Shown here piece by piece: positions 52,349 through 61,624 of a DNA stretch of 64,000 bases. Each line of letters opens with the position of its first letter. Positions within the stretch are counted from its first letter, which is position 1. Made by a program: the position numbers and the translations under genes. The stretch is from positions 1-64,000 of the forward strand of contig CAZLHQ010000002.1 of assembly GCA_964559355.1 (NCBI GenBank), given 5' to 3'. Source of the DNA: JAEUMD01 sp964559355. Lineage in GTDB: Bacteria; Pseudomonadota; Alphaproteobacteria; Rhizobiales; Hyphomicrobiaceae. The notes beneath the pieces were generated by a model. That model was not told where the DNA came from and did not search any database. It saw nothing but the letters and a program-made list of their open reading frames with translations.

Positions 52349-53272
52349 TTGAGTGAACCGACACTGGAACGCTTTCATGGCCGGACCCCTATCAACAAGC
52401 TGGCCACCGTCCTGGCGGCGACGCGGCCGGCGTTCCTTACCGCATCGATCCTACCGGTTCTCGCCGCGGGAGCACTCGCGGCTCACACAAGTGCATCGGG
52501 CATTGCCATTCATCTGCTGGTTCTGGCCACGATCAACATTGCGCTGATCCACGCCGGCGCCAACATCCTCAACGACTATTTCGATGCGGTCAGCGGCAAC
52601 GACGCGGTCAACACCGGTTTCGTGCATCCCTTCTCGGGCGGCAGCCGCTTCATTCAGAACGACGTCTTGAGTGAGCGAGATGCGTTGCGCATCGGCGTCG
52701 TGCTGATGGTCTGCGGCGCGCTACTGGGGTTGGCGTTTGTCTGGATCACCGGACCGGCACTGCTCGCCATCGGCGTCGCCGGAACGCTGCTTGCCATCAC
52801 CTACTCCTCCCCACCGTGCCTGGCGTGCCGCGGCCTCGGCGATCTCGTCATCGGCATCTGCTTCGGGTTGCTTCCTGTTGCCGGAACAAGCCTCATTCTC
52901 ACCGGTACGATCCCGCCCGAGGCTTGGTGGCTTGGCGCCGTGATTGCTTGCTTCGTCGCCGCGATCTTATGGGTCAACTCGATCCCCGACATTCCGGCGG
53001 ACCGCAGCGTCGGCAAAATGACGCTGCCGGCACGGCTTGGCGCATCGGCCGCCGCGCTGGTGCTGCCTATGTGGTTTGCAGCCGGATTTCTCATCCTGCT
53101 CGTCTCGCCACTGCCCAAGGTGTCGTGGATTTCACTTGCGGGCGCCATACCCGCTTTGCTCGCTTCCAGGGCGGCAATAGCAGGCGCGTTATCGGCAGCG
53201 ATGCCGTTGACCATTCTCACGCACGCCGTGGTCTGCATTCTGCTGATCGCCGGCCTCGCTTGGTCAGGATAG
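52349..53272 (+). CDS. UbiA-family (MenA-like) prenyltransferase
   Basis: 307 residues, about eight or nine membrane helices. Two aspartate-rich sites: NDYFDAVSGND (near 71-81) and DIPADRSVGKMTL (near 212). The N-D-Y-F-D-x-x-x-G-x-D form is closer to MenA (naphthoquinone prenyltransferases) than to UbiA (NDYWDRDFD) or heme O synthase. Start is a TTG at 52349 with AGGAG upstream; no in-frame ATG exists near. It sits 66 bases after nosY on the same strand, so co-transcription is likely. Product and substrate are not certain. Confidence 0.8.
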   Translation: MSEPTLERFHGRTPINKLATVLAATRPAFLTASILPVLAAGALAAHTSASGIAIHLLVLATINIALIHAGANILNDYFDAVSGNDAVNTGFVHPFSGGSRFIQNDVLSERDALRIGVVLMVCGALLGLAFVWITGPALLAIGVAGTLLAITYSSPPCLACRGLGDLVIGICFGLLPVAGTSLILTGTIPPEAWWLGAVIACFVAAILWVNSIPDIPADRSVGKMTLPARLGASAAALVLPMWFAAGFLILLVSPLPKVSWISLAGAIPALLASRAAIAGALSAAMPLTILTHAVVCILLIAGLAWSG

Positions 53273-53304
53273 GAAACAAGCCGATGCGCCACCTGCTGCC
53301 CGCG

Positions 53305-54015
53305 TTAACGTCGGGGCATCGCCGTAGAGCCTGGGTTCGCCCCAAGCGCCTGTTGCGACTTGAGGCGCATGGCTTTGAGCAGCAGCATCGCGTCCGCCGA
53401 TTCCCAATCGACTGCGCCCTCGATGCGGCCGAGCTCGCGCCCCGCCTCGTCGATCAGGATCGACGTCGGCGCCCCCTGCACGCCGAGCGCCTTGGCGGCG
53501 GCCATGTTGGCATCGAGCAGAACCGGCAAATCGTCGAGGCCCAGGACTTTGAGGAACGCGAGGGCGTCGGCAGAAGCCTTGTCGATGCTGAGTGTCACGA
53601 TATCGATGCCGGTTGGCGCGAGCCGATCGCGCAAACGCGCCAACGCCGGCATTTCCTGACGGCATGGTGCACACCAGCTGGCCCAGATGTTGAGCAGCAC
53701 CATGCGCCCGGCCCAGGGCTCGAGCGAGGTGTGCCTTCCGGCGCGGTCCAACACGTCGACGGGCGGCAACGCATTGAGTGTTTCGGCGAACTTGAACTTG
53801 CGCATCGCGCCTTGCGCCAGTCGCGCGAGCATGGCGCGATCGGCAAGCACGCTGGAGTCGTGAGCTGCGGCAACGTGCTCGCCCTGCTCGGCGCATGCGG
53901 GCGCCGCCATCGCCATCACGGCAACGAGCAGCGCCAGCGGCTTCACGCAATGGCGACTGCTGCGCATTTTCCGGAAGTGAAAGCGGCGCGGCATGCTGGT
54001 TTCGGATTGGCTCAT
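53305..54015 (-). CDS. Secreted TlpA/ResA-like thiol-disulfide protein
   Basis: 236 residues from ATG 54015; M19-type ATG codons nearby leave the start uncertain. Signal segment (VKPLALLVAVMAMAAPACA), then an unassigned stretch to about 95 and a thioredoxin-fold domain with WCAPC in NIWASWCAPCRQEMP, followed by the cis-Pro segment QGAPTSILID. Such proteins reduce Cys pairs of cytochrome c apoproteins or of CuA sites. It converges with the prenyltransferase gene, 32 bases apart, at the edge of the nos block. Confidence 0.85.
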   Translation of the reverse strand: MSQSETSMPRRFHFRKMRSSRHCVKPLALLVAVMAMAAPACAEQGEHVAAAHDSSVLADRAMLARLAQGAMRKFKFAETLNALPPVDVLDRAGRHTSLEPWAGRMVLLNIWASWCAPCRQEMPALARLRDRLAPTGIDIVTLSIDKASADALAFLKVLGLDDLPVLLDANMAAAKALGVQGAPTSILIDEAGRELGRIEGAVDWESADAMLLLKAMRLKSQQALGANPGSTAMPRR

Positions 54016-54098
54016 GCCGCTTATTCTTTCAGGCGTCCCGCGATCCTGCAATGCGCACTCGGTCGCTCCTCCGTCACCCCTATAGGGCCCTACAGTGA

Positions 54099-54920
54099 AT
54101 GTGTGAGGCTATCATGATCCACTCAGCACCTATCTTCGTCATTCTACGACGCATGCTTGCTGCGGCATGCGTCACGATAGCAATTGCCATGGCTTTGCCA
54201 CCGCAGCCCGCGCACGCCCATTCGCTGCCGCGCGGCGATTGCGACGCGCCAAAGCCGGTCACGGATTTGCGACATTGTACTTTTGTCGGTCGCAGAATGG
54301 GGGGCATCGATCTGCACGGCGCAGATCTCTCGCGCGTCGATTTTTCAAACGCCGTCATGATCGGCTGCGACCTGATTGGAGCAACGCTTCGCGGCGCCAA
54401 CTTGAAGTGGGCGGACATGTCGGGGTGCAAGGCCCTGCGCGCCGACTTCACCGGCTCCGATCTTTTCCATACCCGGCTCAATCGCGCCGACATTTCCGGC
54501 TCGCGGCTGGTCAGCAGCTTCATGTTTGGCACCGACATGAACGAAGTGCTCGCCGACGATGTCGATTTCAAGGGCGCGCACATGAAGGACATACTGATGG
54601 AGAACGGCCGCATGCAGCGCGCCGACCTCACCGGCGTCTATATGCTGCGCGGCGCCATTCTCGGCTCCGACCTGCGCTGGAGCAAGCTCGTCGGAGCGGA
54701 AATGACGGGAGCCAGTGCCGAGGAGGTCAATTTCTCGGGCGCCGATTTGTCCAAGGTGCGGCTGCGTGGCGCGCGGCTCGTGTCGACGACGTTTGTCGGA
54801 GCCAATCTGGAAAGTGCCGATTTCGAGAACGCCCATTTCGAGAAGACGGATTTCCGCGGCGCGCAAAATATTCCACCCAACGTTGCCAATCGTCTCTCAC
54901 AGCGCTGGCACGCGGATTGA
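54099..54920 (+). CDS. Exported pentapeptide-repeat protein
   Basis: 273 residues (or 268 from ATG 54114). Signal peptide (MLAAACVTIAIAMALPPQPAHA), then from about 60 an almost continuous set of A(D/N)LxX pentapeptides (GADLSRVDFSNAVMIGCDLIGATLRGANLKWADM and more) forming a right-handed beta-helix. Role unknown. Divergent from the TlpA gene with about 80 bases between. Confidence 0.8.
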   Translation: MCEAIMIHSAPIFVILRRMLAAACVTIAIAMALPPQPAHAHSLPRGDCDAPKPVTDLRHCTFVGRRMGGIDLHGADLSRVDFSNAVMIGCDLIGATLRGANLKWADMSGCKALRADFTGSDLFHTRLNRADISGSRLVSSFMFGTDMNEVLADDVDFKGAHMKDILMENGRMQRADLTGVYMLRGAILGSDLRWSKLVGAEMTGASAEEVNFSGADLSKVRLRGARLVSTTFVGANLESADFENAHFEKTDFRGAQNIPPNVANRLSQRWHAD

Positions 54921-54996
54921 CGCCCGAAATCACGAGGGCGATAATTCAGGGGCGGCAGCCGGAACTTGCTTTTCGCTCTCATAACAATGAGTTGCA

Positions 54997-55087
54997 TGGC
55001 GGAGACGGAGGGATTCGAACCCTCGATACGGTTTTGCCGTATAACGCTTTAGCAAAGCGCCGCCTTCAGCCACTCGGCCACGTCTCC
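54997..55087 (-). tRNA. tRNA-Ser (anticodon GCU)
   Basis: On the minus strand the product starts GGAGACGUGGCCGAGUGG and ends with the T-arm GGGUUCGAAUCCC, an acceptor stem pairing GGAGACG/CGUCUCC, and an encoded CCA. The anticodon loop CUUUGCUAAAG gives GCU. A long variable arm (GUUAUACGGCAAAACCGUAUC) is the class II mark of serine tRNAs. About 91 bases with CCA. Confidence 0.96.
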
Positions 55088-55325
55088 CTGCCAAGCGACC
55101 GTATAAGGGGGGCCAACCGTGATTGCAAGCCGACTGCTCGGTGTGCATGCACATGCTCATGCACAGCTGATGATTCCGGGTTGTAAGCGCCCTACAGGGT
55201 CTGAATTGCCTTGCGGCAAGCGCGCCGGCCACGACCAGGCGATCCAGCGCCACACAATCGCGGCCATACTGTCGCCGTTGTGTGATCTGATGGCACACGA
55301 CCGTCGCCAGCAAGGAATTTACCCG

Positions 55326-56078
55326 ATGCGCCGCACGTCCGTCCTTTTCCGGCCTATTGCCGGGCAAACGACCACAGCCGCCTCGCTTGTGCCGGCCACA
55401 AACCGCATCGCAATGGCCGTATTGGCGGCAACGTGCGTCAGCGCCCCCGACTCGTTCGCGCGAGCCCAAGACTATTGCGTCACCTGCTCGGAGCCTGCCG
55501 CCACCTACCGCTGCCATGTCGAGGGAACCTTGTCCGGCGGGGAAGGCAGCCATCAGTTCACGTGCATCAAGGACATCGCCCAACGCGCTGGCCATGCCGC
55601 ATGTACCGTCGATCGCAGTGCCGGGGCCGCGTGTGCAGGCCGTGATTGGATCGTGTCTGAAGACCCAACTGCTGCCCCCTCCCCCGATATTCGAGCGGCG
55701 ACGCCCGCACCGCCATCGGCCCAGCAGGGCGCGACCGCAGCGCCACCTGCTCCCTGGCGCTCGCCCGACGCTCCCCGGGCTGCTCAGCAACCCATCACAA
55801 AGCCACAAGCTGCGGGATCCCAACCCACACAATCACCGCCCAGAACGGGCAGCGGCGCAGCCGATCACTACGTTCCGCCACGCGCAACACCCCTACAGGC
55901 AATGCCTGATGGGCAACGCACGGCACCAATTGAAAACGAAGCAGATCGGCGCGGAGCTGGCAAAGATGCCGATACCGCGGGCACTGCCAGCGAAGCGGCC
56001 GGCAAAGCCGGAAACGCCATCAGCGGCGCCGCTAAGAAGACGTGGGACTGCGTCTCGTCACTCTTCTCCAAGTGCTGA
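55326..56078 (+). CDS. Secreted Cys-containing hypothetical protein with Pro/Ala linker
   Basis: 250 residues from ATG 55326. N-terminal export segment (IAMAVLAATCVSAPDSFARA), then a small Cys-rich region with CVTCSEPAATYRC, FTCIKD and ACTVDRSAGAAC (about 50-105), then a low-complexity Ala/Pro/Gln region and a C-terminal WDCVSSLFSKC. The even Cys spacing suggests disulfides in the periplasm. I do not recognise a family. The longer frame to 55119 lacks a start context. Confidence 0.55.
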   Translation: MRRTSVLFRPIAGQTTTAASLVPATNRIAMAVLAATCVSAPDSFARAQDYCVTCSEPAATYRCHVEGTLSGGEGSHQFTCIKDIAQRAGHAACTVDRSAGAACAGRDWIVSEDPTAAPSPDIRAATPAPPSAQQGATAAPPAPWRSPDAPRAAQQPITKPQAAGSQPTQSPPRTGSGAADHYVPPRATPLQAMPDGQRTAPIENEADRRGAGKDADTAGTASEAAGKAGNAISGAAKKTWDCVSSLFSKC

Positions 56079-56132
56079 CTTGAACTCGCCTCGAAGTGTT
56101 GACGCGACGATCCAGCATTGCGCCACGAACCA

Positions 56133-56402
56133 TCAATGGATGGCAAGCCACTGGCGGGCGCGCTTTTGCGCAGCCGAGACCTGTTGCCGCGACATCTCGC
56201 GGGAAATCTCCGTTCGGTAGCGCTTCGCTTCCTCGTTGCCACGAAGTGCTGCGAGGTTGAACCACTTGTGCGCTTCGACGAGATCGAACTCGACGTCGCG
56301 ACCTGCGCAATACATCAATCCCAATTCGTAAAGCGCGTCGGGCGATCCGCCCTGTGCCGACGACTGGACGATATCACGCGCGGCATACTCGATACGTGCC
56401 AT
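56133..56402 (-). CDS. Small Sel1-repeat protein
   Basis: 89 residues. One clear Sel1/TPR-like unit: GSPDALYELGLMYCAGRDVEFDLVEAHKWFNLAALRGN, followed by a basic helix. AAGGAG lies 8 bases before ATG 56402; a GTG directly upstream is an alternative. No signal peptide. Sel1 proteins mediate protein contacts; partner unknown. Confidence 0.75.
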   Translation of the reverse strand: MARIEYAARDIVQSSAQGGSPDALYELGLMYCAGRDVEFDLVEAHKWFNLAALRGNEEAKRYRTEISREMSRQQVSAAQKRARQWLAIH

Positions 56403-56953
56403 CACGCTGCTCCTTGCAACTGCATGCGATCTTGGCAGTCGCGGCGGGCCTATGAGCGAGCCCCGGTTTGCGGCTCAAGCAGGCTGCCGAGTTGACCTCC
56501 AAGCTGGGAAGAAGGATGTCAGCGGGCCAATGAAGAATGGTAAATGTCGCGGATTTTTTCTCGTTGTTTCAAAGGATTATTGGTTCAGGACCAGTTGTTT
56601 CTCGCCTCAAAATGACGCATATGGCGCGCTCTGGGACACGCGCTCATGGTTTGCTGAAGGGTGCGTTCACACTTCGCAAACCATGCTGCAAATCACTGAG
56701 CCTAGCATCGCAAGCACCTGGTGGCGCACTTGTTGTGCACGTCACATGCGCGGCGAAGACATGGCGGCTGCGAGGCCCCCACGCCTTATTCAGCATCAGT
56801 TCATGGCGCTTGCGCGATGCTCTTTTGCATCGGCTCACTGCCATCTCGCCAGATTGACAGGCCGATCGAGCGTTGCGAGGATTTGCCTGCGCGCACCGTT
56901 CGAGCTCAGGGGTATGAGCGCTTCGCATGCGGGCTTGGAGGGGTTTTGCCGTG
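56403..56953. other. Gap with atypical sequence and no supported gene
   Basis: About 550 bases. The part near 56535-56640 is notably richer in A+T than its surroundings. A short frame at 56537-56857 begins MVNVADFFSLFQRI, which looks protein-like, but the rest degenerates and no ribosome site is clear. It could be a decayed gene or foreign scrap. Confidence 0.4.
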
Positions 56954-57241
56954 ATGCTGCGAGTCGCCGCCGTGAGCATGGCCGCATTGGCCTGCACTGC
57001 TTGCGCCAACGAAGGCGCTATTCCCCCGATGGGGCTCGGCTTTCACGGCCAGCTTCAAGAGGCACCTGCGAGGCCCGTCGTTGCCCCGCCCGCCAGAACC
57101 TCAAACAATTTGCCGGCCGCTGCGGTCCATCAAACAGGCGAGATCAAGCAGACCCTTGGCGGCAAGGTGCTTTCGGCAATCGCACTTGAGCGCGTTACCG
57201 GCCGCAAACCCGATCCGCGCCGTTTCAAGGAACTGCGCTGA
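56954..57241 (+). CDS. Small lipoprotein
   Basis: 95 residues from ATG 56954. Lipoprotein signal (VAAVSMAALACTAC, lipid Cys near 18), then a short Pro/Ala region and a C-terminal helix with LGGKVLSAIALERVTGRKPDPRRF. GGAGG is upstream. A longer frame from 56927 is possible. No family recognised. Confidence 0.55.
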   Translation: MLRVAAVSMAALACTACANEGAIPPMGLGFHGQLQEAPARPVVAPPARTSNNLPAAAVHQTGEIKQTLGGKVLSAIALERVTGRKPDPRRFKELR

Positions 57242-57281
57242 GGCTAGTGGCCTGTCGCGAATTTTTTCCTCGGCCGCGCCC

Positions 57282-58853
57282 TTACCGCCGCTGTGCCGGC
57301 ATCACCACGAAGCGCCAATCCGACGTGCGATAGCCGAACGGCTTCCACAGATGCCTCCAGGGCGCCTTGACGAGCTGCGGTGCGTGCGCCGACGTATCGA
57401 TCCCCGCCTGCTCGGCTGCTTGTCGCCTCACCTGATGGTCATCCATACCCGCATCCCAGACCAGCGCCGAACCCGCATCTGCCGGCGGCTTTCGCAGTGG
57501 CGTATAGGCTTGCCGTCCGACGAGAACAAACACGGCTTGCGGGAAATAGGGCCGCAGGTTGCCAGCCAGTTCATCGTCAGGGACGACGATCGTACTAGTC
57601 GTGTCGAGGCCGGCCTCTTGCAGCTTGGCCGCCAACGTCGCGTATGGAATCCCCCAGCGGCACTTGCCACAGACAGGATCGAGCACGAACATATTGGCAA
57701 GGCGCGCCAGCAGCGCCAGGATCGCAATCGCCAAAGCCAGCCGTGCGAAGATGGGCACACGCCCAGCACCGCCTGCCGAGCGCTTCGCCACACCGAACAG
57801 CCAGATCACGCTTGTGACGTAGAGCGGCATCAAGACGTGCATGGCATAGCCGCCGATGCCGAACACGAGGCCACCCAGAATCGACAAAACGATTCCGAGC
57901 AGCATCGTCGTCATGACGAGCCGTTCCAGATCGGGAGTGAGCGCGGCGGGCGCGACCGGCGGCCATGCCGCACGGATATCTGCAACTGCTGTGCGCAAGA
58001 AGCCGGGGAACACCACCGGCAGGATGACGATCAGCGGCGCCAGATACATGAAAGGTCCGCGCACCGCATCCTTGACGCCGACGAACACGTCCTTGAGGTG
58101 GCCATGCCGGCTCGGCCGCCACAACTGTTGAACATGGGCGGGATCGCTCGCCACCCAGACAATGAAGGGAGAGGCAATCGCCAACGCTATCAGGGCAGAG
58201 ACCAGCAGCAGCGGCCGCGCGATGCGCTCGCGAATTGCTGGCTGGGCCAACACCGCGCCCCAAAGACACAGTTGATAGACCGTATAGTTCGGCTCGGTCA
58301 GCATGCCGAGGCCGCTGATGACGCCGAACAGCACATAATCGCCCAAACCGCCGTGATCCAAGAGGCGCAGCAGCGCATAGAGCGTCGCCGCCACCGCCGC
58401 CATCGCCAGCACCTCGTGGGTGAAGCCTTCATGGTAGCGCCACGCGATCTGATAGATCAGCGCCAGGCTCTCCACCGTCAGCAGCGCCCACAGCCGATCC
58501 TGCAGCACGCGATAGGCCGACAGATAGAGCAGCACGACCGTTGCCGTCAGCGCCGCATACTTGATGGCGAGAAACGAAATGAGACGAGGGCCGGTGAGCT
58601 GCTGCACGCCGTAGAGCACCCAGTCGTAGAGCGGCGGCTGGCGCGGGTTGTAGCCACAGCGCAGGTCCTGCACCAGGATCTGCTCGAGCGTATCGTCTTC
58701 TCCCAGCGTGCTCGAGGCCAGCAGCCTGAAGCCGACGTGCAGCACGACGTAGAGCAGCACGCCGGCAAGCGCGATCAAAAGCCCGCGCGATCGGTCGTTG
58801 GCGTAGGGTATCGTCGCCGCGCCGCGATCATGTCCTGGCACATCGATGCTCAC
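57282..58853 (-). CDS. Membrane glycosyltransferase (ArnT/PMT-like, GT39/GT83 type)
   Basis: 523 residues. The acidic catalytic segment GEDDTLEQ after the first helix and NPRQPPLYDWVLY (about 55-65) match polyprenyl-phosphate-dependent glycosyltransferases. About ten membrane helices follow, and a C-terminal soluble part. I place the start at GTG 58853, whose first bases overlap the stop of the oxidoreductase gene; the longer frame to 59147 lies inside that gene. Probably modifies lipid or protein in the envelope; sugar unknown. Confidence 0.75.
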   Translation of the reverse strand: MSIDVPGHDRGAATIPYANDRSRGLLIALAGVLLYVVLHVGFRLLASSTLGEDDTLEQILVQDLRCGYNPRQPPLYDWVLYGVQQLTGPRLISFLAIKYAALTATVVLLYLSAYRVLQDRLWALLTVESLALIYQIAWRYHEGFTHEVLAMAAVAATLYALLRLLDHGGLGDYVLFGVISGLGMLTEPNYTVYQLCLWGAVLAQPAIRERIARPLLLVSALIALAIASPFIVWVASDPAHVQQLWRPSRHGHLKDVFVGVKDAVRGPFMYLAPLIVILPVVFPGFLRTAVADIRAAWPPVAPAALTPDLERLVMTTMLLGIVLSILGGLVFGIGGYAMHVLMPLYVTSVIWLFGVAKRSAGGAGRVPIFARLALAIAILALLARLANMFVLDPVCGKCRWGIPYATLAAKLQEAGLDTTSTIVVPDDELAGNLRPYFPQAVFVLVGRQAYTPLRKPPADAGSALVWDAGMDDHQVRRQAAEQAGIDTSAHAPQLVKAPWRHLWKPFGYRTSDWRFVVMPAQRR

Positions 58854-59824
58854 GGTAGCAGCACCGTAGAGCCCGTGGTCTTGCGGCCTTCCAGATCGCG
58901 ATGCGCTTGCGCGGCATCCCGCAGCGCATAGGTCTGATTGACGTTGATATGAACAACCCCGCGCTCGACCATGTCGAATAGCTCGGAGGCGGAGGCGATG
59001 AGATCGGCGCGTTTGGCAATGTAGGTGAAGAGGGTCGGGCGCGTCGCGTACAGCGAGCCCTTGGCGGCCAGCAGGCCGAGATCGAAACCTTCGATCTTGC
59101 CAGATGCATTGCCATAGGAAACCCACAACCCGAACGGCTTCAGGCAATCCAGCGAGCCCGGATAGGTGTCCTTGCCGATCGCGTCATAGACGACGTCGCA
59201 GCCGGCACCGGCGGTGATCTCGCGCACGCGCGCGACGAAATCCTCACGACGGTAGTTGATGACGTGCGCGCACCCCGCCGCCTTGGCGAGCTTGGCCTTT
59301 TCGTCCGAGCCGACCGTGCCGATGATGGTTGCCCCCAGATGACGCGCCCACTGGCAGGCAATGAGGCCGACGCCTCCCGCCGCAGCGTGCAGAAGCATCA
59401 CCGTCTGCGGCCCGACTTTGAACGTCCTTCGCAGCAGATACTGCGCCGTCATGCCCTGCAGCATCATCGCCGCAGCAGTCTCGAAACTGATCGCGGCGGG
59501 CAATTTGACCAGGCGATCAGCCGGTATCAGCCGCTCCTCGGCATAGGCACCGATCGGGTTGGCGTAGGCAACGCGATCACCAATCGCAAGCTCGGTAACA
59601 CCGGCACCGACTGCGGTCACCTCGCCCGCGCCTTCCATGCCGATCACAGCCGGCATTGCGCCAACCGCATAAAGCCCCGTGCGGTGGTAGGTATCGATGT
59701 AATTGAGGCCGAGCGCCTTGTGGCGCAAACGGACTTCGCCCGGGCCCGGAGAGCCAACTTCGACGTCCTCCCACCGCAGGACATCCGGGCCGCCGTACTC
59801 ATGAATACGAATCGCATGGACCAT
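58850..59824 (-). CDS. qor: NADPH:quinone oxidoreductase (zeta-crystallin-like)
   Basis: 324 residues, zinc-free MDR family. GroES-like part with NYIDTYHRTGLY and the Rossmann part with HAAAGGVGLIACQWARHLGATIIGTV (about 140-165) and YDAIGKDTYPGSLDCL. It transfers electrons from NADPH to quinones. ATG 59824 has GGAG 8 bases upstream; a GTG nine bases earlier gives three more residues. Translationally coupled to the glycosyltransferase gene. Confidence 0.92.
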   Translation of the reverse strand: MVHAIRIHEYGGPDVLRWEDVEVGSPGPGEVRLRHKALGLNYIDTYHRTGLYAVGAMPAVIGMEGAGEVTAVGAGVTELAIGDRVAYANPIGAYAEERLIPADRLVKLPAAISFETAAAMMLQGMTAQYLLRRTFKVGPQTVMLLHAAAGGVGLIACQWARHLGATIIGTVGSDEKAKLAKAAGCAHVINYRREDFVARVREITAGAGCDVVYDAIGKDTYPGSLDCLKPFGLWVSYGNASGKIEGFDLGLLAAKGSLYATRPTLFTYIAKRADLIASASELFDMVERGVVHINVNQTYALRDAAQAHRDLEGRKTTGSTVLLP

Positions 59825-60037
59825 CCGGCTCACTCCGCCTCATCTGCCAGTTGCATTTGGAACCCGAGGTTAGCGCGTGACGTCAAGTGCTGCCACCAGC
59901 ACCTGATTGTGCCGCGTTTTCCACGCGCATGGCGTTCTACCCTCTGCCAAGCCCAGGGAATCACGTATCCCTGCCTTGACCCTGCCACGACCGCCTTCTA
60001 TGGGCTCGATTGGCGGACCACAAGGGGCACACAGGCC

Positions 60038-60523
60038 ATGACATGCAGGCACAAGGCTGCGGGCGGCGCAAGTTCGGGCGCGGCAACGTGGAGCAAAGCG
60101 CTGCGGTTCGCCGCTTTGGCCTTCGTCGGCCTCATCGCTGGCTGCGCCGTCAACGAAACTCCCGAGGTCGGCCGCTCGGGCAGCATGTCCTGCCTCGACG
60201 ACAGCCCGCATTGCATTTCGCAGCGCCAGGCAGCCCTTCGACACCTCGTCACGCGCTCCGATCGTCACTGGGTACGCGATCAGGCAAGCGTCGATTCCTA
60301 TGCTTCAGGCGTGCGGCTGTTTGCATTCAAGACCAAAAAGAAGGAGTTGACCTGCGACGAACTCCAGCATGGCCGCCGCGAAGCAGAAGGCGCCGGCAAA
60401 GTCTTGCGCGGTCCCAATGGGCGCGGCTTGACGCCGGCACAAGTCTCACGTGGCACCATGTTCGCCGATGAGGTGTCGCGGGAGCTTTCCAAGGAATTGG
60501 CGCGTCGCTGCAGCCGCGGCTGA
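60038..60523 (+). CDS. Small exported protein with lipobox-like sequence
   Basis: 161 residues. Hydrophobic N-terminal segment ending LIAGCAV (about 23-38), compatible with a lipoprotein, then a Cys pair (CLDDSPHCISQRQ) and a basic C-terminal half with FKTKKKELTCDELQHGRREAEGAG. No family recognised, though such proteins are common in Hyphomicrobiales. The frame is open far upstream because it runs antisense to the oxidoreductase gene. Confidence 0.6.
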   Translation: MTCRHKAAGGASSGAATWSKALRFAALAFVGLIAGCAVNETPEVGRSGSMSCLDDSPHCISQRQAALRHLVTRSDRHWVRDQASVDSYASGVRLFAFKTKKKELTCDELQHGRREAEGAGKVLRGPNGRGLTPAQVSRGTMFADEVSRELSKELARRCSRG

Positions 60524-60604
60524 GCCTCGCCGTATCAGACTCTACAAGCCACCGCCCGGCCAGCTATTTGCATCAGGGCCAAGCGACACACGGGCTATCG
60601 TTCG

Positions 60605-61624
60605 TCAGCGAAGCAGGCTGGCGGCGTTTCCACTTTGGGTTTGCTGTCGTTGCGGCTGCCCGGCAATCACAGAGCTGCGTGCCGGCAAGCGCACCGCCGA
60701 CCACAGCGGCAAGTGATCCGAGCCGATCATGTGGCCGAGGCGCTGATCGAGCACCTGCAAATCCTGCGACACGAATACATAATCCAGCTGGAACTGCGGC
60801 AGCGGAATTGGCCATGCCGGCCAGCTCGCCAACAGCCGCGTCGGCGCCACCAGCCCCGATGCATAGCTGAAATCGTCGAAGCTCTGAGACATGCGCGTCA
60901 TGTTGAAGTCGCCCGCCACGATCACCGAGCCATCGGTCTTGCGCACGATGTTGGCGAGCCCTTCGAGCTGCGCCTTGTGGAGATCGTGACGCCGGGTCGG
61001 CCGGAAGACGTGCGTACCGATGACGGTGAGCTTGGCCGCATCGACAGAGCCGACGCGAAACTCCGCCCAAACCATCGGCGGCGTTTTAGGCGTCGGCATG
61101 CGCGTGCCCGAGCGCGCGAAGGGAACACGCGACAACAACACCTGCGAACAGGCCCATGCCGCCGCACAACTCTCCTGGTAGGGGTAGGCCGCCTTCAACG
61201 AGCCCAGCATCGCCTGCTTGTTGGGCCCGAACTCGGAAAGCACCACGACGTCGGCATCCGCACCGTGGATATAGCTGCGCAGCTCGCCCAGATTGCCATT
61301 TGAATGCCAAGTGTTTATCGCCAGCACGCGCAGTTGCGGAAGCACGTCGCGCTGGCTCAAACTGGCGTCATGCCATGGCAGGCGCCGATCGCCCCCGTGT
61401 TCCAGGGCATCGAGCGACAGCAGCGAAGGGACCAGCAGAATCGTGCCGATCGAGCCCATCAGGAAGACCGTGCGTCCGCGCGTCAGCATCAGCGCAATGG
61501 CAGCCACCGCAGCGCCGGCAAACGCGTGCGGGCCCAACGGAGACAGCACGTCGAGCGACGGCCAGAAACCCCGCAGCACGATCAGCCATAAGACGCCGCC
61601 GCCCAGCGCGAGCAGCACCCACGC
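60605..61624 (-). CDS. Membrane-anchored endonuclease/exonuclease/phosphatase-family protein
   Basis: 339 residues from ATG 61624. Three hydrophobic helices (about 3-25, 30-48, 52-72), then a periplasmic-facing EEP domain with INTWHSNG, VVLSEFG, IGTHVFRP, VAGDFNMTRMS and GSDHLPLWS (the catalytic Asn/Glu/His/Asp set). Similar proteins act on phosphodiesters or lipids; substrate unknown. An upstream start to 61765 would add a basic, poorly conserved stretch. Confidence 0.85.
   Translation of the reverse strand, partial: AWVLLALGGGVLWLIVLRGFWPSLDVLSPLGPHAFAGAAVAAIALMLTRGRTVFLMGSIGTILLVPSLLSLDALEHGGDRRLPWHDASLSQRDVLPQLRVLAINTWHSNGNLGELRSYIHGADADVVVLSEFGPNKQAMLGSLKAAYPYQESCAAAWACSQVLLSRVPFARSGTRMPTPKTPPMVWAEFRVGSVDAAKLTVIGTHVFRPTRRHDLHKAQLEGLANIVRKTDGSVIVAGDFNMTRMSQSFDDFSYASGLVAPTRLLASWPAWPIPLPQFQLDYVFVSQDLQVLDQRLGHMIGSDHLPLWSAVRLPARSSVIAGQPQRQQTQSGNAASLLR

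Noticed and set aside
54167..55186. 339-residue open frame overlapping the pentapeptide protein and the tRNA
   Set aside because: Runs through a tRNA gene and is out of frame with a clear beta-helix repeat protein.
57081..58931. 616-residue open frame opposite the glycosyltransferase
   Set aside because: Translation is Arg/Gln/His-rich with no hydrophobic or domain pattern, while the other strand is a coherent membrane protein.
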